Source: Lachnospiraceae bacterium (lineage in GTDB: Bacteria > Bacillota > Clostridia > Lachnospirales > Lachnospiraceae). From it: 64,000 nt of DNA. Position numbers and translations under genes: made by a program. The notes beneath the pieces are model-generated. The model saw nothing but the letters and a program-made list of their open reading frames with translations, was not told the DNA's origin and did no database searches. The stretch spans positions 1 to 64,000 of the forward strand of contig JAGANL010000037.1 of NCBI GenBank assembly GCA_017624235.1, read 5' to 3'. Position 1 is the first letter of the stretch, and every line of letters starts with the position of its first letter. Positions 15,815-24,800 of the stretch are shown one piece after another.

Positions 15815-18800
15815 TGTTTAGCAGTCTGAGAGCAAAGCTTAGAGAAAAAAGAGGATTTACCCTGATGGAGATGATGTTAGTCGTAGCCATTACCGCGGTA
15901 TTGGGCGGATTGATTACGGCTGGCATCTATGGGTATCTGACAATCGCCTATATGACCCGTGTGAATGATACGGCGAAGACGGTTTTCTTTGCTGCTCAGA
16001 CTTATCTGACCGAACAAAAACAGCTTGGCAAGCTGGAAAAATGGAATCAGACGGCAGAAGGCTACGGAGAGCTTTTGACGGAGGATGAGTTAAAAGAAAT
16101 TTTGCTGGCCAATGACAGTAGTCTGGATTTTGCGGCTTATCGGGATAAATATGGAACGAACACCGTGCGTTATCTGAAGCTGGATGCCGGACAGGGAATG
16201 AGTGAGAGCGATAATCCGATTTATACGGTCGTGAAAAATTACCTGAATGATGATGACCTGTTGGAGCATACCTTCCTGATGGAATACGATGCCCGCACGG
16301 GAGTTGTGAGATCGGTATTTTATACCGAAAAGGCAGACAGCTTTTCCTATGAGGGAGACAGGCAGGATAAGGCCAATGTCGTACTGCGTGATGCAGAAAG
16401 CCTGAGAGAAAAAAGACAGGGCTATTATGGCGTGGAAAGTACAAGTCTGGCTAAGACGGACATTGATCTGTATGCACCGAAAAATGCGGTGTTGATGAAT
16501 GGAGAAAGGCTTTATGTCAAATGGCAGGAGGCCAATTTCCTTTCCCCGGAGGAAATTCGTAATGGAGGGCTGGTCAATGCAAACGAAGCGTTTGACGATG
16601 TGGCACTGCGCAGCTTTTTGGTCTATGATGTATCGGTCTGCCGGACATCGGCGGAAGGGGAAGACCTGCTGTTTACGGTATCCGGCTTAAAGCCTTCCAT
16701 GGCAAGGGGAAGCACGCTGGTCGAAGCGGACGAGGCAGCCGGCGATGGTATTCGGATGACCTATGACAGCGATACCAATGTCTATCAGCTTTTGTTAGAT
16801 GATATGGACCACAGCATTTATGAGACTTTTTCCATGGAACATGCGGACAGTCTGACAGCAGTGTCCAAAGAGGTACAGGCATCGGATATGCTTTACTGCA
16901 GGATATCGGTGAGACTGGATGGACATGATACCTATTCCGGTGAGTCGGACGGCACGTCCACGAATATAGAGAGCGCCAATTTTGCAGGCGGTGTGGATCG
17001 TTATTCTCCGACTATGCTGGAGTCGGATCAGATCGATGTATTTGGTAACGGAAATCTGGCTGAGGATGGTTCCGCACCGGAGTATGGTAAGGCTTTTTCC
17101 ATTGCCAATGCAAGGCATCTGAACAATATGCGCTACGCGTCCGCTGATGCCTGCTTTATCCAGACGGCAGATATTGACTGGAAAAAGCCGGAAGCAGACC
17201 GCAGTGAGACGGATGTCTGCTTTGAGCCGCTTACCTTTGTGACAGCAGACGGCGGAGCGCCGATTCCTCCGATTGGCGGGATGGCACTGGGAGGTCTGCA
17301 TGCTTACAGAATGGCGGCTGAGATTCTTCCGGGAGCACGTGCAGGAGAAACCAGCTCCGAGGTATTTACCGGAAGCTTTCAAAATGGCTATGCAGAGGGA
17401 CAGGATTATGTTATTTCGCATCTGAAGATTGATAAGCTGACAGGAGCATCGCCGGAAAAATATGTCGGCATGTTCCGGCAGAATGCCGGCACGATTCAAA
17501 AACTTCATATCGAAGATGCGGCAGTGCGCGGAGCCGGACTGACCGGAGTGGTGGCAGGCAGCAACCGCGGCCGTATTGAGGGAGTCAGACTTTCCGGCTG
17601 CAGTGTAGAGGCAGTTTATTATGCGGGCGGTGTCACAGGCTATAACTATGCGGACGGAGAACTGGAGGATATTACGGTCGATGCGGATGTTTCTGCAGTG
17701 TTGAATCCGGATACGGCTGTGGCAAAGGAATCTGCGGATGCGGCACCGGCGCCGGAGTACGGCTGGTATTTTGGCGGTGTGGCCGGCGTGAATCAGGGAA
17801 AGGTGAAAAAGGTCAGGACGGCTGAAACAGAGGAGCACAGTGTATCGGGAGCAGCCTGTGTCGGGGGTCTGGTTGGTGCGAACCGGTGCGGAGATTTGGG
17901 AATCCTCGGAGTCGGGAAAAAGGCAGAGGTGACTGAATCGGTCAATGGAAATACGGTAAAGACTGCCGGAGTGGGAGGCACTCCGGTTTTCGGCATCACC
18001 TATCAGAATTTTGGCGGGATTTCCGGTGTCAATGAAAAGGACGGAAGCATTTGGAAATGTCAGAGCAAGCAGATTATCTTTCTGGAAAGGGATGCGACTG
18101 ACCCGGAATATATCCAGAATATCGGGGGTATTGCAGGCCGCAATCAGGGTACGCTGTCCGGCTGTATGAATGAGGCGGGAACGGCACAGGATGCCATGAT
18201 TGGCCAGCTGACGAAGGAATGTGTGGAAAAGGCTTCCCAGGGCAGGCTTCCGTTATTTTCCGGTGTGAATGTAGGAGGTATAGCGGGCTTTAATGAAACG
18301 GACGGAACGATTGCAGACTGCGGAAGCTCCAATATCGTAGCAGGCTACCGCAATACGGGCGGCATAGCCGGTAGGAATGCCGGTAAGCTGACCTGTGAAG
18401 CAGGCATTCTCGGAATCGGTTCTGTGCTTTCTGGGGAGGAGCGCTGTATTAAGGGGATTGTGGCGGCGACGAAGGAATCGGCAGGCGGTATCGCCGGAAC
18501 CAATGAAATCAAGATGCTGCAGGGCTATACGAATGAAGCCAATATTTTTGCAGGATCCCTTTCCGGTGGAATCGTCGGAGCAAACGGAGGCATGGGAGCT
18601 TATCAGTTTACTTCTGCAAAGACAGATGCAGGCTACTATACGGAGCTGCTGACACCGGGCTTTGAACGGAAGGATGCGGAAGCTGCCATTGTTTCCTGTG
18701 AGAACAGGGGCTTTGTCTATGCTCTGGAGCGTTATGCAGGCGGTATTACGGGAGTGAATCTCGGAAAGGTGGAGTCCTGCGGCAGTACGGTAAAACTGGA

Positions 18801-21800
18801 TTCCAACAGATGGCTGAAAGATCTTTTAAATGAAGAGGTACTTGGAAAGATTGCAAGAGCAGACTGTGTCGGCGGTATGACGGGGGCCAATTTCGGAAGC
18901 GTGACCGGCAACAATCTGGCCTTTGCTACGACCAGAGCGGGAGTTTGCGGACGGGATTTTGTTGGCGGTGTGGCAGGACTCAATACCGGAGCGGTTAAGA
19001 ATATTCAGAAAGTACTTGGAAATGTATGGTCGGAAGGAATGGGTGTCGGTGGTATTCTGGGCGTAAATATGAATGCAGAGTCACTCAATACGATTGCGCT
19101 GGCAGATGGTATGCAGATTGAGGGCGACTATTTTGTCGGCGGCATCATCGGCATGAATATCACCAAAGCAGCGGAAAATCCAAAGATTGAAAACCTGGTT
19201 ACGCAGATACAGGAGCGTCAGGGGTGGGTGCGTGGAACGGCTTATGTCGGCGGCATTCTCGGTTATAATACCTCCCTGTCAGCCGGACAGGATATGTCGG
19301 GACTGTTTCAGTCGGAGGTGAAGCCTCTTATTGAGAGGGCTTTTCAGCCTTATACGCCAAGTGCGGGCGGTGGTGAAGCGGAAGCAGGGGCAACCGTGTT
19401 CAAAGGTTGTATCAGCCGCTCGGATGTCTATGCAGATCGTTATCTGGGCGGTATCGTAGGCTATAACGGAGAAACTTCTCCACTTTACATTATAGATTCC
19501 ATCAACTATGGAAATGTGGAGGTGACACCGGAAGGGCAGACAAAGACTACTGACGGTTATTATTTTATCGGAGGTATTACGGGACGAAACAGCGCAAGCG
19601 GAGTCATTCATCAGTGTATCAATGATGGTTCCGTGAAATCGCCGAGCAGATATCTGGGTGGTATCTGTGAGGTCAATGAAGGATATATCCAGTTCTGCAC
19701 AGTCGGAAAGAGTGAAAATTACCGGGCAGCAGGTATTACAGGTGACAACAGTGTCGGCGGTCTGGTGGGCTTGAACAGCAATTATGTAGTGCAGTGTACG
19801 ACCAGCCAATATGCAAAAATCAAGGGCGGAAACAATACCGGAGGCATTGTCGGCACGAACGATGTAAACGGTGTCATTACAGGTGATGCGAGCAAGGCCA
19901 AAATCATTGCAGGTATTACCACCGGAGGCAGTAACGGAGAATGTACGGCGGCAGGACGAGTGGAAGGAAAACAATATACCGGAGGCATTGCCGGACTGAA
20001 TCAGGGACAGGTCGAGCTGGTAAAGGTGGATTATACCGCGTTTATTTCAGGCACGGTCTATGTTGGCGGATTTATCGGTTCCAATGAGGGAACGATTTCA
20101 CAGGAGGCAGGCGTCCGGGAGGAAAAAGTCATCCGCAATCTGGACAATCATGCAGAGAAGGTCATTGGACAGAATGAGGTAGGCGGTATTGTAGGAAGCC
20201 ATAATGCCGATAAAATTGAAAACTGCAGGAATTACGGTGCGGTGCAGCTGAGTACCGGTCAGGTAGGAAATGTAGGCGGTATCACAGGCTCGGTAGCAGA
20301 GAATATTACGATTGAAAAGTGCGAGAACTACGGGGAAGTGAGCGGAAATGCCATGGGCTCCTATGCAGGCGGCATTACCGGACTCAATAAGAAGGGTGGT
20401 AAGATTAAGAATTGTAAAAATTTCGGTATTGCAGTCAGTGAGAAATCCCAGGCAGGAGGTATCGTCGGAAATAACAGCGGAACGCTGGAGGAGTGTAAGA
20501 ATTTTGGCTCCGTGCGCGGCGCACTCTGCAAGGATGCAGGCGGTCAGATTGTGGCAGTCGGCGGTGTGGCAGGCATGAATACGAAGGATGGCAAGATTAA
20601 GAACTGTGCGTCGAAGCAGAACACAGAGGGTCTTGGAAATCTGAGAGCAGACAATGCGGTCATTGGTGCCTATACAGTCGGAGGTATCATCGGCTACAAC
20701 CAGGGAACATTACAGAATACGACAGAGGATACGCTGCTTGTGACGATTTCAATCAGGACACCGGATCAGAAGATTGATGGTTCAAACGGCAGCTATCCGA
20801 GCAGGATTGGCGGTGTGATTGGAAGGGATACGACGGAAGGAACCTTAAAAGACTTTGTATACAGCGGTACGATTGACGTAACATCAAAAGGGGCTTCCAA
20901 TCATCAGCGTATAGGAGGTATCCTCGGAGAGATTGAGAATAGTAAATTTGTATTGGAAAACTGTCGTATGACCGGAAAAATTACCGGATACGGCAATAAC
21001 GGTAATGATAACGGCGGTATCGGAGGATTGGCCGGAGTTTCCCGCGGAAAGATTATCGTTTATCCGAATCATGACGGAATTTATACTGCCTGTACGGATG
21101 GGGTTTTGATAGAAGGAAATGAAAATGTCGGAGGACTGGTTGGCAGAACGGAAAAAGGATATGGCTTGTATCTGAAAAAGGATGAAGCGTCAGAAGCTGT
21201 CAAGCTGGAGCAGATTGCTGAAAATCAGGACACTGACCAGAATAATGATCGGTTCTATACGAATCTTGCATCCGTGAGCGGGGCTGTTAGAGTGGGAGGC
21301 TGTTATGGCATTCTTTCCGATTATCGTATCAATACGGACAACAGCACTGATGTGGCGTTCAATCATTATCGAAACGGATATCAGAGAAGTGACGGAAGCA
21401 TGGTTGGAGGAAAGATTACACCGAATACGAAACCGCAGGTAACCTGTCAGGCCATCGGAGGAATCATCGGTAGTACCAATAATTTTTCGTCTGCTATACA
21501 CTTTTCTGACCTGTATAATTATGGAACGATTGGCAGTCAAAATATGGGCGGTGTAGGTGCAGAAAGAATCGGCGGCCTGATTGGCTCCAGCAATGGAGGA
21601 AATGAAAAACGGCTTGACGATTGTGCCAATTATGGATTGATTGAATCAACAGCACAGTATACGGGCGGTATTTTTGGAGCAGCAAGTCAGATGACGATAT
21701 CGGATTCCTATAATTGCGGAGAAATCATAGCATATTCAGGAGCCGGTAAAATCGGTGGTATTATCGGAGGTATGAAGGATAAGCCTTTCTGGTTGACTAT

Positions 21801-24800
21801 TCGGAATTGTGAAAACAGAGCCAAAATATCCACCAAATGGCAAAAAAGGCAGGAGGATACCAGAGTCGGCGGTGTTGCAGGTTTTGTGACAGGAACGACT
21901 GAAATTACAGCGTGTCGGAATCAGGGAGAAATGGTATTACCCAATGCTGCACGATGCGGCGGAATAGTAGGTTATGTAGAAGCTACGGGAAATGCGGCAG
22001 AGGGTACGACCATTCAAAATTGTGAAAATGCAGCACCTATGAAGGAATGTGCACAGCAGACAGGAGGTATTGCAGGAGAGATTTATGGTTCCTGGAAATC
22101 GAGCAAGTTGGAGTTTCATGGAAATGTCAATAAGGGAGAAATCGGAGCGAAGTGGCGTTCCGGTGGTCTGATTGGCAGACTGGAGGCAGAAGGGGGCAAC
22201 GCAAAAAACTGGACGATTAAGGATTGTAGGAATGAGGGTGATATCTATCCGCATCTTGCCGGTGATAATTACCAGGGATGGTTACATGAGCATGGAGGCT
22301 GCATTGGTTACATGAAAACCAATGCAAGGATACAAAATCTCGTGAATACCGGAGATATGATTATTGATCAGAGTCTGTGTAAGGGTCAAAAACCGCTGAC
22401 CAATGTACATGATTTGGGTGGCATTGTCGGAAGATTGACAGGCAGTAGCTACAGTACGGATGTGAATTTGTATCAATGTATCAATAAAGGAGAGATTTGT
22501 GTCCGCAAGGTAGGAGATTTATCCGGTACGGTATGTGAAATAGGAGGCATTGTCGGAGGAATCGATGGAAGATGCGAGAAGGCAGCGGTGTTATATCAAT
22601 GTCGTAATCAGGGTGCAATCCGGATACAGGAGTTGGGCATCTTGAAGGGAAAATGCGCATCAGAATCCGGAAGGGATGTAGCGGAGACAGGGCTGCACAA
22701 CATAGGAGGAATTGTCGGTAAGGCAGGTGGAAATGTGCTGGAGATGAAATCCTGTGTGAATGAGGCAGAAATTAATGTATCAGACTACACGGCATCGGAT
22801 GTAAAAAATATAGGAGGAATTGTTGGTAACTTAAGAGCAAAAGGCAAGCTTCTCTACTGTACGAATCAGGCGAGCGTTGTGACGGACAGTAAAACCGCTC
22901 ATGGCGGAAGCAATGTCGGAGGAATTGCCGGACTGAGCAGTGGGCTGGTCTATGCCTGCAGTACAGAAAATCCATCGGGAGAGAAAGGCAGGATCATCGG
23001 AAAAACGGCAGTTGGTGGAATCGTTGGAACAGCAGACGGAAATATCAGTAAGCTGGCCGCTTATAAAAGTGAAAGCGGGGATTCGTTAGACCTGGTTGAA
23101 AATGTATTTGATGTAAGCGGTATGCAGATGGCAGGCGGTATTGTCGGTCAGCAGAAGGGTGCTACCATTATGAGTGCAGTCAACAGCGATGGAGTGACCA
23201 TTACGCTGTTGGATGGAGCAGCAGATCAGAAGGAAACCTGTGCTGGTGGTATTGTCGGAATGGCAGCAACGGTCGGAAACGGTGTGCTTGTCAATTGCTA
23301 TAATTTTGGGGAGGTCAGGTTTGAAGCAGATGCGGAACGTTACTTAGGTGGTCTTGTAGGTTATCGGGATGGAACGGGGCAAAAGAAAGCGGTATCGGTT
23401 AAGGATTCTTTCTATTTACAGGATAGTTCTTATGACAGGATAGCGCAGTCTCTTCCGGATGCTTCATTCCAGCCGGATAAGCAATGTTTGGCAATCGGCA
23501 ATGAACCGGTAAGGTATAAAGATGGAAAATATATCGTAAATGGTGGTCTGGATGCGGAAGATCAGGTATTTGGGTTACTGCAGGGAGAAAGCTTGAATAC
23601 TCCGGAACGATATCGGTGGAGTCAGAATGCTTATGAAACAATGTACAATACCTTACATGGTGAGATGCCGGCAGACAGCTCAAAATGGGCTGACCAGAAG
23701 TCTGTCATGCGGGAAATTATGAGCGTTTATGATCGATATAAATTGCCTGTGCCGGAGACGGAAGGGGTAATATCAGGTGAGGTATATGACTATACCCTTC
23801 AGGTTACAAAAATGCCGGGATTTTGCGATAAATTGAAGCTTTGGCTATATAGCGGAGAATTTACGAAGGAGCAAATAGAGCAGGCAGCAAATTCGGATAC
23901 GACAGGTGGTCCGTTACCGATTATGGGACCGGTAGAGCAGGCTGTGACAATGGATGGCCAGTTAGTCAATATAGGTTTCCAGGTATCCGATCTTAGTCAG
24001 TATATCGGCAGGCCAGTGAAGGTTGCACTACAGGCTGTCGGAGTCAGTGATAAACTTACGGATGACAGTCAGATTGTCTATACAAACGACAGTGATATCA
24101 GGGTGGTGGAAGAATTTATTATCATGCCGCCTCTGGTCACCCCGGATATTGAAATGATTTCTCAGGAGGAAGTCACTAAGATTAACTTCCGGATCAAGAA
24201 CTGGGCAGAATATCAAAAATCGGCAGGAGAAATTTACGCTGCCATCCGAGACAATACAAATACGAAGGATCAGCGGATTTATGAAAAGCTTGTAAACGGG
24301 CTGCTTCGCTTTGAGGTGGTGGATCATTACAACAGTAATCAGAACGGCAACCAGAGCAGCAAGAAGGAAACACATGTCATTTCACCTTCGGATATTGATG
24401 AGCAGGGATATTTTACAATCGATTATGCGAACTCCCCAACCTTTTTGGCGAATCGCTCTGCTCTACAGTGGCATTACTGGGAGACAAAGGCGATTGCTGC
24501 TCATTCGATACAGGGAGGAAGCCAGGATGCAGCGTATTGGAGCGTGAATCGACAGGATGTGGAGAATGTATCACCTCCTCTTTACCGCTATACGGCTTCG
24601 AAGGTTGGAACGTGCAAATTCCAGATTAAGGACAGGGTGCCGTTAGAGCCGCCGACAGAGCTTTCCTTTGAATATATGGGCGGCATGGATGCAGATGGCG
24701 CGTCAGATGCAGTGGAAGATACGCCGAGCTATCTGCTTCGGTTTACCCGTTCTATTTCTCCGCAGGAAGCCATTGACTATTATCTGATTACGGTTCAGAA

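Noticed and set aside
17540..23370. Regularly spaced similar sequences that could suggest a CRISPR array.
   Set aside because: The periodicity is at protein level (GLUG motif) with diverged codons and an uninterrupted reading frame.
16795..23683. Several long minus-strand open frames opposite the giant GLUG gene (up to 347 codons).
   Set aside because: They are Cys/His/Arg-rich mirror translations of the repeat region, have no ribosome sites and match no family.
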